Below are positions 19,174-28,583 of a stretch of 64,000 nucleotides of DNA, piece after piece. Source of the DNA: Streptomyces xantholiticus (lineage in GTDB: Bacteria; Actinomycetota; Actinomycetes; Streptomycetales; Streptomycetaceae); the NCBI RefSeq assembly GCF_014651015.1, contig NZ_BMWB01000002.1, forward strand, positions 248,001-312,000, given 5' to 3'. The notes beneath the pieces are model-generated. The model did not search any database, had not been told where the DNA came from, and worked only from the letters and a program-made list of their open reading frames with translations. Position numbers and translations under genes: made by a program. Position 1 is the first letter of the stretch. Each line of letters begins with the position of its first letter.

Positions 19174-20667
19174 ATGACGTCGCAGACGACCCTCACAAAG
19201 GAAGGCGGCCAGCCGGGCACCCCCGGACAGTCACCTTCCCCCGACGGTCTCAAGGCCGGTCTCAAGAACCGCCACCTCTCCATGATCGCGATCGGTGGTG
19301 TGATCGGCGCCGGCCTGTTCGTCGGATCGAAGTCCGGCATCATCGCCGCCGGCCCCGCCATCCTCCTGTCGTACGCGCTCGTGGGCATGCTGGTGGTCTT
19401 CGTGATGCGGATGCTGGGCGAGATGGCCGCGGCCAGCCCGAACTCCGGGTCCTTCTCCGCGTATGCCGACCGCGCCCTCGGCCGTTGGGCCGGCTTCTCG
19501 ATCGGCTGGCTCTACTGGTTCTTCTGGGTCGTCGTGCTGGCCGTCGAGGCCGCGGCGGGCGCCGAGATCCTCGAGGGCTGGATACCGGCGGTGCCGCAGT
19601 GGGGCTGGGCGCTGATCGTGATGGTCGTGCTGACCGCCACCAATCTGGTCTCCGTCTCCTCGTACGGCGAGTTCGAGTTCTGGTTCGCCGGCATCAAGGT
19701 CGTCGCCATCGGCGCGTTCGTGGTCGTCGGTCTGCTGGCCGTCTTCGGCATGCTGCCGGGGTCGGACAACCCGGGAGCGGGCTTCGCCCATCTGACCGAC
19801 ACGGGCGGCTTCATGCCCAACGGCCCGGGCACGATCCTCGCCGGTGTGCTGCTGGTCGTCTTCTCCTTCATGGGCAGCGAGATCGTGACGCTGGCGGCTG
19901 GGGAGTCGGAGGACCCGAGGCGCGCGGTCACCAAGGCCACCAACAGCGTGATCTGGCGGGTCGGCTTCTTCTACCTCGGCTCGATCTTCGTCGTGCTGAC
20001 CCTGCTGCCCTGGAACGACAAGTCGGTCGAGGAGAAGGGCTCGTACGTCGCGGCCCTGGACTCCATCGGCATCCCGCACGCGGGCCAGGTCATGAACGTG
20101 ATCATCCTGACGGCGGTCCTGTCCTGTCTCAACTCCGGCCTCTACACCGCATCCCGCATGGCCTTCTCGCTCGGTGAGCGCGGTGACGCGCCCAAGGCGT
20201 TCGCCAAGGTCAACCCCAAGGGCGTGCCGACCGCGGCCATCCTCGCCTCCGTGGTCTTCGGCTTCGTCGCCGTGTACTTCAACTACGTCTTCAAGGACAC
20301 GGTGTTCCTGTTCCTGCTGAACTCCTCCGGCGCGGTGGCCCTGTTCGTCTGGCTGGTGATCTGCTTCACCCAGCTGCGGATGCGCGGCATCCTGCTGCGC
20401 GAGGCACCGGAGAAGCTGACGGTGAAGATGTGGCTCTTCCCGTATCTCACCTGGGCGACCGCGGCGATGATCACCTTCGTGCTCGTCTACATGGTCTTCG
20501 ACGACGCCAACCGGCAGGTCGCGCTCCTGTCCATCGCCGTCGCGGCACTGGTCGTCGCGATCGCGCTGATCCGCCAGAAGTTCTTCCCGCAGTCCGCCGC
20601 GGCCGCCGTCCCGGCCGACCGCGAGAAGGCCCCGGAGCCGGTCTCCGGAGTCCGAGACAAAACCTGA
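19174..20667 (+). CDS. Amino-acid permease of the APC family (GabP/AnsP-like)
   Basis: Proton-coupled amino-acid uptake carrier of the AAT group. The 497-residue protein has twelve predicted transmembrane helices. Typical motifs are HLSMIAIGGVIGAGLFVGS in the first helix, MRMLGEMAAASPNSGSF and the FSFMGSEIVTLAAGESEDP segment. ATG 19174 is chosen with AAGGA just upstream; the open frame extends back into the rpiB promoter region without support. The nearest named relatives are GABA, proline or asparagine permeases; the substrate is not decided by sequence. A paralogue (22275-23693) and a third, truncated copy lie nearby. Confidence 0.9.
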   Translation: MTSQTTLTKEGGQPGTPGQSPSPDGLKAGLKNRHLSMIAIGGVIGAGLFVGSKSGIIAAGPAILLSYALVGMLVVFVMRMLGEMAAASPNSGSFSAYADRALGRWAGFSIGWLYWFFWVVVLAVEAAAGAEILEGWIPAVPQWGWALIVMVVLTATNLVSVSSYGEFEFWFAGIKVVAIGAFVVVGLLAVFGMLPGSDNPGAGFAHLTDTGGFMPNGPGTILAGVLLVVFSFMGSEIVTLAAGESEDPRRAVTKATNSVIWRVGFFYLGSIFVVLTLLPWNDKSVEEKGSYVAALDSIGIPHAGQVMNVIILTAVLSCLNSGLYTASRMAFSLGERGDAPKAFAKVNPKGVPTAAILASVVFGFVAVYFNYVFKDTVFLFLLNSSGAVALFVWLVICFTQLRMRGILLREAPEKLTVKMWLFPYLTWATAAMITFVLVYMVFDDANRQVALLSIAVAALVVAIALIRQKFFPQSAAAAVPADREKAPEPVSGVRDKT

Positions 20668-20737
20668 CGGCGCGTGTCAGGTGAACCGGGGAGGCTCTCC
20701 GCCACGTCCGAAGAGGAACGAACGGAGGGCCTCCCCC

Positions 20738-21020
20738 ATGTTTTCCACCACCGTCCTTCGCCCCGGTGACGAGGGCCACGAGAGCGAACTGGCCGGTTTC
20801 CGGCTCGGCTTCGTGCGGCGCCCGGCCATCGCCGTCGCCGCACGCGGCATAGAGGACGTGCCTGCGGGGGTCGCCCACGCCGCCGAAGCCGGCCTGGCCG
20901 TCCTGGCGCAGGCCACCGGGCACGGCACGCCCGGTCCCGTCGACGGCGGGCCGCTCATCAACACCCGCCGGATGGACGGCATACGGCTCGACGCCGCGGC
21001 CCGCACCACGCGGGTGGGGG
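20738..21020 (+). pseudogene. N-terminal remnant of an FAD-linked oxidoreductase
   Basis: The frame from ATG 20738 has a good GGAGGG ribosome site and about 90 residues resembling the start of the FAD-binding (PF01565, berberine-bridge-like) oxidoreductases: VLRPGDEG, the AVAARG.EDV strand, ATGHGTPG and STRRMDG-like INTRRMDGIR. Identity ends near ARTTRV, where the FAD domain should continue for hundreds of residues; the frame then runs antisense into bioY and stops at 21181. It is a truncated gene, not functional as an oxidase. Confidence 0.65.
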
Positions 21021-21036
21021 AGAAGAGGCGTGAGCG

Positions 21037-21621
21037 TCAGCGGCGGCGGCCGACGAGCTTCCAGGCGGTGGGCAGCGCGCCCATCGCCAGGGCGGCCTTC
21101 AACGCGTCGCCGATCAGGAACGGCACCAGGCCGACGGCGACCGCCTCACCGAGGGACATGCCGGTGGCGAGCGCCAGATAGGGGACGCCGACCGCGTAGA
21201 CGACCGCGGAACCGGCGGCCATCGTGCCCGCCATGCGCAGCACCGAACGGTCCCCGCCGCGGCGGGCCAGGTGGCCGACGACGGCCGCGGCGAGCAGCAT
21301 GCCGAGGATGTATCCGAAGGACGGCATCGCATAGCCGGAGGTGCCCTGGGCGAACCACGGCATCCCGGCCATGCCGGCCACCGCGTACAGCGCGAGGGAG
21401 AGCAGGCCCAGGCGGGCGCCGAGCGCGGTGCCCACGAGGAGCGCGGCGAAGGTCTGGCCGGAGACCGGCACCGGCGAGCCGGGGACGGGGACGGCGATCT
21501 GCGCCGCGATGCCGGTGAGGGCGGCGCCGCCGACGACCAGGGCCATGTCCCGTACGCGGGACGCGGGCAGGAGGTCGGCGAGGACGAGCCCCGGACGGAC
21601 GGGGGCGGCAGCAGTGCTCAT
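21037..21621 (-). CDS. bioY: Biotin ECF transporter substrate-binding subunit BioY
   Basis: Membrane S-component that binds biotin and docks on an energy-coupling factor module. The 194-residue protein has six hydrophobic helices, the PVPGSPVPVSGQTFAALLVG signature and GYILGMLLAA. ATG 21621 (MSTAAAPV) is chosen as the conserved start. No bioM or bioN gene is beside it, so it either uses a distant ECF module or acts alone. It sits between two gene fragments, which suggests this region was rearranged. Confidence 0.93.
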   Translation of the reverse strand: MSTAAAPVRPGLVLADLLPASRVRDMALVVGGAALTGIAAQIAVPVPGSPVPVSGQTFAALLVGTALGARLGLLSLALYAVAGMAGMPWFAQGTSGYAMPSFGYILGMLLAAAVVGHLARRGGDRSVLRMAGTMAAGSAVVYAVGVPYLALATGMSLGEAVAVGLVPFLIGDALKAALAMGALPTAWKLVGRRR

Positions 21622-21864
21622 CGGGACTCCGCGAGGGTGAGGGCAGTTCGGGACAGGGCGACCGTAGTCCACGGAGAGTCACTCGATCATCAGCAACCGC
21701 CCACAAGACCGTGGTTGACGATTTGGTGGGGTTCACACAAAGAGCCGGGACCATACCGGAGAGGACGTGGTGCTCGCCACTGAGGTCCTGGGCTCAGGGA
21801 GCGTTCTGCGTAGGCCGCCCTGACTCGGAGAGACTGTAGGGACCCCCTAATTGGTACCGAGTGA

Positions 21865-22185
21865 GCCGAGAGTTCTCCGCTGTTCGCGTGGGCGCTGATC
21901 GCCGTGTCCCGACTGCGGCTGCGCCCGCGCATCGAGGAGGAGGCCGCGGGGCAGCCGGCCCTGCGGATGTGGGCGTTCCCCTGGCTCACATGGGCGGCGC
22001 TCGCGGCCGTTGCAGCCGTGTTGGTGCTGATGCTCACCGACGACGACGCCCGCCCGCAGGTGCTGGGGTCGAGCGGCGCCACATCAGTTGTACTGCTGGT
22101 TCCGGCCCTGCGAGAGGTACGTGAGCGGCATCTCCGAGATATGGAGCCCTTGTGCACGACCGCTGACCTTGCGCGAACATCGTGA
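21865..22185 (+). pseudogene. C-terminal remnant of an amino-acid permease
   Basis: From about 21880 the plus strand reads LFAWALIAVSRLRLRPRI and then RMWAFPWLTWAALAA, the penultimate and last helices of an APC permease, ending in REVRERH. An in-frame TGA at 21862-21864 precedes it and the first ten helices are missing. It is closest in pattern to permeases with the same order as the two intact neighbours. The frame runs on to 22185 but the recognisable part ends near 22130. Confidence 0.65.
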
Positions 22186-22274
22186 CCGTATAACGGACAT
22201 CCGTTCCCTGTAAGCGGTATACATGACCAGACTGGGCCGCTCCCCCCGTCTCAGCTCATGAACAGGGCACGCCC

Positions 22275-23693
22275 ATGTCTCGGACCACCGCGCCCGCGCA
22301 GGTCGACCAGCAGGCCGACGCCACGCTCACGCACGGCCTCAAACAACGCCATCTGTCGATGATCGCCCTCGGCGGTGTCATCGGCGCCGGGCTCTTCGTC
22401 GGCTCCGGGGCCGGCATCGCGGCGGCCGGCCCGTCCATCGTCGTCGCGTATGCGCTCTCCGGCCTGCTGGTCATGCTGGTGATGCGCATGCTGGGCGAGA
22501 TGTCGGCGGCGAACCCGGCCTCCGGCTCGTTCTCGGTGCACGCGGAGCGCGCGATCGGCCCATGGGCGGGCTTCACGGCCGGCTGGGCCTTCTGGTTCCT
22601 GCTCTGCGTGGCCGTCGGCCTGGAGGCCATCGGCGCTGCCGCCATCATGACGGGATGGTTCCCCGGCACCCCCGAGTGGGCCTGGGTGGCGCTGTTCATG
22701 CTGGTGTTCTGCGGCACCAACCTTGCGGCGGTGAAGAACTTCGGTGAGTTCGAGTTCTGGTTCGCCGCGCTGAAGGTCGGCGCGATCGTGCTCTTCCTCG
22801 GCATCGGCGTGCTCGCCATCGTCGGCGTCCTGCCGGGCACCGAAGCCCCCGGCACCGCCAACCTCACCGGCGACGGCGGTTTCATGCCCAATGGCACGGA
22901 GGGTCTGATCGTCGGCCTGCTCGCGTCCGTCTTCGCCTACGGCGGTCTGGAGACGGTCACCATTGCCGCCGCCGAGTCCGAGCACCCGGTGCAGGGCGTC
23001 GCGAAGGCTGTGCGCACCGCGATGTGGCGCATCGCCCTGTTCTACATCGGTTCGATGGCGGTCATCGTCACGCTGGTGCCCTGGGACGAAAAGGCGGTCG
23101 CCGAGAAGGGGCCCTATGTCGCGACCCTGGACCACCTGGGCATCCCCGCCGCGGGCGAAATCATGAACGTCGTCGTGCTGGCGGCCCTGCTGTCCGCGAT
23201 GAACGCCAACATCTACGGCGCCTCCCGCATGACGTGCTCGCTGGTCGCCCGCGGCCAGGGCCCGAAGGCACTGGGCCGGATCTTCGGCGGCGTGCCTCGT
23301 ATCGCCGTGGCCGTCTCCTCGGTCTTCGGTTTCCTCTGCGTGCTGCTGTCCTACTGGCGGCCGGACGACGTCTTCATGTGGCTGCTCAACACGATCGGCG
23401 CGATCATTTTGGTCGTCTGGTTCTTCATCGCCGTCTCCCAGCTGGTGTTGCGCCGCCGCACCGAGCGCGAGGCACCCGAGAAGCTGGTCGTGAAGATGTG
23501 GCTGTTCCCCGGCCTCACCCTGCTCGCCATGGGCGGCATGGTCACGGTCTTCGCGCTCATGCTGCGTGAGGAGGAGACCCGGCTGCAGCTGCTCGGCACC
23601 GGAATCCTGACGCTGGTGCTCGCGGTCATCGGCTTCGCGCTCCAGAAGACGCGCGAGTCCCGTGCCGCCACCGGGGCCGGCACGGCCGACTGA
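22275..23693 (+). CDS. Amino-acid permease of the APC family (second copy)
   Basis: A 472-residue, twelve-helix carrier closely related to the permease at 19174. It begins MSRTTAPAQVDQQ and has HLSMIALGGVIGAGLFVGS, MRMLGEMSAANPASGSF and YGGLETVTIAAAESEHP. The last motif differs from the first copy (FMGSEIVTLAAGESEDP) in a substrate-lining helix, so the two probably take different amino acids. ATG 22275 follows a short leader; no strong ribosome site was found. A bidirectional hairpin ends the gene. Confidence 0.9.
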   Translation: MSRTTAPAQVDQQADATLTHGLKQRHLSMIALGGVIGAGLFVGSGAGIAAAGPSIVVAYALSGLLVMLVMRMLGEMSAANPASGSFSVHAERAIGPWAGFTAGWAFWFLLCVAVGLEAIGAAAIMTGWFPGTPEWAWVALFMLVFCGTNLAAVKNFGEFEFWFAALKVGAIVLFLGIGVLAIVGVLPGTEAPGTANLTGDGGFMPNGTEGLIVGLLASVFAYGGLETVTIAAAESEHPVQGVAKAVRTAMWRIALFYIGSMAVIVTLVPWDEKAVAEKGPYVATLDHLGIPAAGEIMNVVVLAALLSAMNANIYGASRMTCSLVARGQGPKALGRIFGGVPRIAVAVSSVFGFLCVLLSYWRPDDVFMWLLNTIGAIILVVWFFIAVSQLVLRRRTEREAPEKLVVKMWLFPGLTLLAMGGMVTVFALMLREEETRLQLLGTGILTLVLAVIGFALQKTRESRAATGAGTAD

Positions 23694-23730
23694 TACGCGG
23701 CAGCTCGCAGAGCGACACGGCGCACGCCTG

Positions 23731-23772
23731 CGCAGCGGACCCCCGGGCCTTCAGGTCCGGGGGTCCGCTGCG
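23731..23772. terminator. Bidirectional terminator
   Basis: Perfect 16-bp stem (23731-23746 with 23757-23772) and a 10-nt loop, between the permease and the convergent DsbA-like gene. Confidence 0.75.
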
Positions 23773-23817
23773 TCCCAGGACCGAGAGCCGATCAACATCC
23801 ACCCCTGTGCGAACCGC

Positions 23818-24453
23818 TCAGTCGAAGACGGGGCCTTGCGTACGGGTGCGCTTGATCTCGTAGAAGCCCGGGATCGAGGCGACCATCAGGGTGCCGTCCC
23901 AGAGCCTGGCCGCCTCCTCACCCTTGGGCGCGGGGGTGACGACCGGGCCGAAGAAGGCGATCTGCTCGCCGTCCGCGCCGGGCACCGCGATGACCGGTGT
24001 GCCGACGTCCTGGCCGACCTTCTCGATGCCCTCCTTGTGGGAGGCGCGCAGCTGGGCGTCGTAGGTGCCCTTGTCGGCGAAGTCTGCGAGGGAGGTGGGC
24101 AGACCGACCTCCTTGAGCGCCGCGACGACGGCCTCACGGACGGGGCCCTGACCTTCGTTGTGGAATCGGGTGCCGAGCGCGGTGTAGAGCTTGCCGACCA
24201 CCTCGTCGCCGTGCTCCTGCTGAGCTGCGACGACGACCCGCACCGGGCCCCAGGTGTTCTTGAGCAGCTCCCGGTACTGCTCCGGCAGCTCGTCGAGCTT
24301 GTCCTCGTTGAGCACGGCAAGGCTCATCACATGCCAACGCACCTCTACGTCACGGACCTTCTCGACCTCCAGCATCCACCGGGAGGTCATCCAGGCCCAC
24401 GGGCACGACGGGTCGAACCAGAAGTCCACGGGTGTCTTGCCGTTGTGCGACAT
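23818..24453 (-). CDS. DsbA-family protein related to mycothiol-dependent nitroreductase Rv2466c
   Basis: Thioredoxin-fold protein of 211 residues. The active site reads DPSCPWAW, with Cys17 but Ala at position 20 where Rv2466c of M. tuberculosis has a second Cys (CPWC). A cis-Pro segment VGTPVIAV is present about residue 140. The protein lacks a signal peptide, so it is cytosolic; the pattern fits a single-cysteine reductase that uses mycothiol. ATG 24453 (MSHNGKTPVD) is preferred over an upstream start. It is divergent from the first aminopeptidase gene, 116 bp away. Confidence 0.85.
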   Translation of the reverse strand: MSHNGKTPVDFWFDPSCPWAWMTSRWMLEVEKVRDVEVRWHVMSLAVLNEDKLDELPEQYRELLKNTWGPVRVVVAAQQEHGDEVVGKLYTALGTRFHNEGQGPVREAVVAALKEVGLPTSLADFADKGTYDAQLRASHKEGIEKVGQDVGTPVIAVPGADGEQIAFFGPVVTPAPKGEEAARLWDGTLMVASIPGFYEIKRTRTQGPVFD

Positions 24454-24569
24454 ATCACTCCTCAAAAAGGTCAGCGCCCTGCGCGCCTCACCCGGGCAAC
24501 GCCGCCGACGGCTCCGCCAATTCCCGTGGGAGGATCGCTCCTGTTCGAACGAGACACGAAGGAGTGCTT

Positions 24570-27131
24570 GTGCCCGGTGAGAATCTGTCCCGCGACGAGG
24601 CCCGCACCCGGGCCGGACTGCTGTCCGTCGACGGGTACGAGGTGGCCCTCGACGTGCGTTCCGCGGTCGGGGAGCCGGCGGACTCCTCCGGGCCGCGCAC
24701 GTACCGGTCGGTGACCACGATCCGTTTCCGGGCCGCGGAGCCGGGCGCTTCGACGTTCGTGGACCTGGTGGCCCCGGCCGTGACGGCCGTCACACTCAAC
24801 GGCGAGGAGCTGGACCCCGCCGTCGTCTTCGACGGCTCCCGGATCGCCCTCGACGGTCTGGCCGCGGAGAACGTTCTGGTCGTCGACGCCCAATGCGCCT
24901 ACAGCCGCACCGGTGAGGGCCTGCACCGCTTCGTCGACCCCGAGGACGGCGAGGTCTACCTCTACACCCAGTACGAGCCGGCCGACGCGCGCCGGGTCTT
25001 CGCGAACTTCGAGCAGCCCGACCTCAAGGCACCGTTCCGGTTCGAGGTGACGGCCCCGGAGGGCTGGACGGTGTGGAGCAACCGCGAGGGGGCCCGCGCC
25101 GAGGACGGGACGTGGCGGTTCGCCGAGACCGCGCCGATCTCGACGTACATCACGGCGATCGTCGCCGGGCCGTACCACTACGAGACCGATCTGTACGAGC
25201 GCGAGCTGGCCGACGGGACGATGCTGCGGATCCAGCTGGGCGCGATGTGCCGCAAGGGGCTCGCCAGGCACTTCGACGCCGCCGACATCTTCCTCCTCAC
25301 CAAGCAGGGCCTGGACTTCTTCCACGAGCACTTCGACTACCCGTACCCGTTCGGCAAGTACGACCAGGCGTTCGTGCCCGAGTACAACATCGGCGCCATG
25401 GAGAACCCGGGCTGCGTCACCTTCCGCGAGGAGTTCGTCTTCCGCGGCAAGGTGACACAGGCGTCCTACGAGCGCCGGGCGAACGTCATCCTGCACGAGA
25501 TGGCGCACATGTGGTTCGGCGACCTGGTCACCATGCAGTGGTGGGACGACCTGTGGCTCAAGGAGTCCTTCGCGGACTTCATGGGCTCGTTCTCGATGGT
25601 GGAGGCGACCCGCTTCACCAACGGCTGGGTCACCTTCGCCAACAACCGCAAGGCATGGGCGTACCGCGCCGACCAGCTTCCGTCGACGCATCCGATCACC
25701 GCCGACATCCGTGACCTGGAGGACGCCAAGCTCAACTTCGACGGCATCACGTACGCCAAGGGCGCGTCCGTGCTCAAGCAGCTGGTCGCGTACGTGGGGC
25801 GGGACGCGTTCCTCGAAGGCGCGCGGCGCTACTTCAAGCGGCACGCGTACGGGAACACCCGGCTCGGCGACCTGCTGTCCGTGCTCGAGGAGACGTCCGG
25901 GCGCGACATGAAGACGTGGTCGCGGTCCTGGCTGGAAACGTCCGGCGTCAACTCGCTGACGCCCGAGCTCGTCTGCGGCGACGACGGACGCATCGCGGAG
26001 CTGGCGATCGCCCAGGACGGCGGGACGCTCCGCCCCCACCGGGTGGCGGTCGGCCTCTACCGGGTCGAGGGCTCCGAGCTCGTGCGGTACGCGCAGGCCG
26101 GAGTGGACGTCACCGGGGCGCGGACCGTCGTGGCCGAACTGGCGGGCGAGGAGCGTCCGGGGCTGGTCCTGGTCAACGACGAGGACCTGACCTACTGCAA
26201 GGTCCGCTTCGACGAAGAATCCCTGGAGACGCTGCGGACGTCCCTCGGCAACATCACCGACCCGCTGGCGCGGGCGCTGTGCTGGTCGGCGCTGTGGAAC
26301 CTGACGCGGGACGCGCTGATCCCGGCACGGGACTTCGTGGGTCTGGTACTGAAGTTCGCCGGGCGTGAGTCCGACATCGGTGTGCTGCAGATGCTGCACG
26401 CGTGGACGCGGTCCGCCCTGGTCCACTACGTGGCGCCGGCCTGGCGCGAGGAGGGCGGCCGACTTGCCGCAGAGGGCGCGCTGCGGGAGCTGCGGGCCGC
26501 GGAACCGGGCAGCCAGCACCAGCTGACGTGGGCACGGTTCTTCGCGTCGGTCGCCGCGTCGGACGCGGACCTCCAGTTGCTGGGCGCCCTGCTGGACGAC
26601 ACCGCGAAGATCGACGGTCTGGACGTCGACCAGGAGCTGCGCTGGTCGTTCCTCGAGCCGCTGGCCTCGTACGGCGTCGCCGACGAGACCGCGATCGCGG
26701 CGGAACTGGCACGCGACGACACGGCGTCGGGCAAGCGGCACGAGGTGCGCTGCCTGGCGGCGCGGCCGTCGGCGGCGGTCAAGGACCAGGCGTGGGCGGC
26801 GGTCGTCGAGTCGGACGCGCTGTCCAACGCGCTCGTCGAGGCGACGATCTCGGGCTTCGTCCAGCCGTCGCAGCGGGCGCTTGTCGCGCCGTACGCCGAG
26901 AAGTACTTCGCGTCGATCGAGCGGGTGTGGGCGGAGCGGTCGATCCAGATCGGGATGGACGTGGTGCGGGGCCTGTACCCGGCCCTGCAGGACTCCGTCG
27001 CGACGCTCGCCGCGACGGACGAGTGGCTCGCCGCGCATGCGGGAGCGGCTCCGGCGCTGCGGCGGCTGGTGGTCGAGTCCCGGGACGACCTGGCGCGGGC
27101 GCTGCGGGCGCAGGAGCGGGACGGGGCCTGA
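24570..27131 (+). CDS. pepN: M1 family aminopeptidase N (first copy)
   Basis: Zinc aminopeptidase of 853 residues that removes N-terminal residues from peptides in the cytoplasm. The exopeptidase motif GAMEN is at 275-279, the zinc site HEMAH at 309-313 with Glu332 as third ligand, and the ERAP1-like C-terminal domain fills residues 500-850. GTG 24570 is chosen because GAAGGAG precedes it; the open frame continues upstream without support. A second, clearly homologous pepN begins 9.5 kb downstream. No signal peptide. Confidence 0.95.
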   Translation: MPGENLSRDEARTRAGLLSVDGYEVALDVRSAVGEPADSSGPRTYRSVTTIRFRAAEPGASTFVDLVAPAVTAVTLNGEELDPAVVFDGSRIALDGLAAENVLVVDAQCAYSRTGEGLHRFVDPEDGEVYLYTQYEPADARRVFANFEQPDLKAPFRFEVTAPEGWTVWSNREGARAEDGTWRFAETAPISTYITAIVAGPYHYETDLYERELADGTMLRIQLGAMCRKGLARHFDAADIFLLTKQGLDFFHEHFDYPYPFGKYDQAFVPEYNIGAMENPGCVTFREEFVFRGKVTQASYERRANVILHEMAHMWFGDLVTMQWWDDLWLKESFADFMGSFSMVEATRFTNGWVTFANNRKAWAYRADQLPSTHPITADIRDLEDAKLNFDGITYAKGASVLKQLVAYVGRDAFLEGARRYFKRHAYGNTRLGDLLSVLEETSGRDMKTWSRSWLETSGVNSLTPELVCGDDGRIAELAIAQDGGTLRPHRVAVGLYRVEGSELVRYAQAGVDVTGARTVVAELAGEERPGLVLVNDEDLTYCKVRFDEESLETLRTSLGNITDPLARALCWSALWNLTRDALIPARDFVGLVLKFAGRESDIGVLQMLHAWTRSALVHYVAPAWREEGGRLAAEGALRELRAAEPGSQHQLTWARFFASVAASDADLQLLGALLDDTAKIDGLDVDQELRWSFLEPLASYGVADETAIAAELARDDTASGKRHEVRCLAARPSAAVKDQAWAAVVESDALSNALVEATISGFVQPSQRALVAPYAEKYFASIERVWAERSIQIGMDVVRGLYPALQDSVATLAATDEWLAAHAGAAPALRRLVVESRDDLARALRAQERDGA

Positions 27132-27150
27132 CGGTCCGCGGGGCCGGCGT

Positions 27151-27190
27151 GCGGCTGCGGCTGCGGCTGCGGCTGCGGCTGCGGCTGCGG
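27151..27190. repeat. Hexanucleotide microsatellite (GCGGCT)
   Basis: GCGGCT is repeated six full times plus GCGG, uninterrupted, 20 bp after the pepN stop. No coding role is visible. Confidence 0.9.
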
Positions 27191-27275
27191 CAAGCCTGTT
27201 CCCCCGCCGGCCCGTTCCCGGAACCGGCTTCCCTGCCGGCGTGGGGGGGTCCAGAACCCGCTCACCGCGCTCCGC

Positions 27276-27308
<33 letters not shown>

Positions 27309-27313
27309 CGGGG

Positions 27314-27356
27314 GGCTCTGCCCCCGGACACCGGCGCCTCGAACGCCGGCGGGGCT
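27314..27356. repeat. Dispersed intergenic repeat, copy 2
   Basis: GGCTCTG, CCCGGACACCGG and the exact 18-mer TCGAACGCCGGCGGGGCT at 27339-27356 repeat the arrangement at 17622-17661. The rest of the 453-bp interval up to 27584 holds nothing else I recognise. Confidence 0.6.
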
Positions 27357-27584
27357 CGAGTTGCCCGGACACCCCACGGAGCGCGGTACCGGGGTTCGCG
27401 ACCTGCCCCCGCCACGCGACGGAGCCGCACATCGGTACAGCGGAAAGAGGCGGGTTGGGGGCGGGGCCCGCAGGGCGCCTTGTCGGCAATCGAACGTGCG
27501 TACTTTAGGACAGCAGTGTCCTGAATTGTCGACGGCTTTGTAACAGCGGTTAGGCCGGTCCGGCGACGCGGGCATCTCATCGGC

Positions 27585-28583
27585 ATGAGCCAGCCCGACG
27601 TTTCCCTCTCCCCCCTCCCCCTCCGCGGCGTCGTCTCCGGCGCACAGTTGCGGACGCACGGCGTCTTGCCGTCGCGGGTCGCGGAGCAGTGCCGGCCCGG
27701 CGGGGCATGGCAGATGCTGCTTCCAGGGGTGTACCTGCTGCATCCGGGGCCGCCCACCGGCGAGGAGCGGCTGCACGCCGCGCTGCTGTACGCCGGCCGG
27801 CCCGTCCTGCCGTCCCAGCGGCAGAACTCCGCCCCGTACGGCGAGGCCATGGTGACCGGGGCCGCCGCGCTCGCGCTGCACGGGTTCTCGGCCGTGCCGT
27901 CGCTGACGGCACTCGAGGTGATCGACGTACTCGTGCCGCGGACGCGGCGGCTGCGGTCGACGGGGTGCGCCCGGCTGGTGCGGGGACACATCATGCCGCG
28001 GTCGCAGGAGATCACCGGCTTGCCCGTGGCCCCCGTGCCCCGCGCACTCGCCGACGCCCTGGCGCAGCTCGGCGACGCGCAGCTGATCGGCCGGCTGCTG
28101 ACGGAGGCGGTGCGCGGCGGGCACTGCGAGCCGGCCGCGCTGCTGCGGGAGTTGAACGACGCCCGGCTGCTGGACCGACCGCATGTCGTCGGTGCCGTCG
28201 ACGACCTGCTCGCGGAGGGCCGCGCACTGGCCGAGGGGCGGCTGTACGGCCTCGTGCGCGACGGCGACCTGCCCGACCCCCTGTGGAACGTGGAACTGCG
28301 CCTGCCCGGCGGGCCCCCTCTCGGCGGGGTCGACGCGTACTGGCCGGACCAGGCCGTCGCCGTGGAACTGGACACCCGGGCGCCCCGCCACGACGAGGAC
28401 ACCGAGTGGTCACGGTACGCACGCAAGCGGGACCATCTGGAGCGCCTGGGCATCACCGTCGTACACCTGACGCCCCGCAAGCTGCGGGAATCGCCCGAGC
28501 AGCAGGCGACCGTGGTGCGTACGGCGCTGATGGCCGCGGCGGACCGCGAGCCCGCCGCCTATGTCGTCGTACTGCCCCGCTGA
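27585..28583 (+). CDS. AbiEi-antitoxin-like protein with C-terminal nuclease-like domain
   Basis: A 332-residue protein of a type frequent in Streptomyces. The N-terminal part (LRGVVSGAQLRTHGVLPSRV and GGAWQMLLPGVYLLHPG) resembles the winged-helix start of AbiEi-type antitoxins. The C-terminal third, GVDAYWPDQAVAVELD and then YARKRDHLERLGITVVHLT, resembles the DUF559/Vsr-like restriction-endonuclease fold, with possible acidic residues before VELD. No AbiEii toxin gene is adjacent, so it is not an evident toxin-antitoxin pair and its role is unknown. The ATG at 27585 has no strong ribosome site. Its last 25 bp overlap the convergent Nudix gene. Confidence 0.75.
   Translation: MSQPDVSLSPLPLRGVVSGAQLRTHGVLPSRVAEQCRPGGAWQMLLPGVYLLHPGPPTGEERLHAALLYAGRPVLPSQRQNSAPYGEAMVTGAAALALHGFSAVPSLTALEVIDVLVPRTRRLRSTGCARLVRGHIMPRSQEITGLPVAPVPRALADALAQLGDAQLIGRLLTEAVRGGHCEPAALLRELNDARLLDRPHVVGAVDDLLAEGRALAEGRLYGLVRDGDLPDPLWNVELRLPGGPPLGGVDAYWPDQAVAVELDTRAPRHDEDTEWSRYARKRDHLERLGITVVHLTPRKLRESPEQQATVVRTALMAAADREPAAYVVVLPR

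Noticed and set aside
21715..21745. TTGACG at 21715 as a plus-strand promoter
   Set aside because: No TANNNT-like -10 at 16-18 bp and only a permease remnant downstream.
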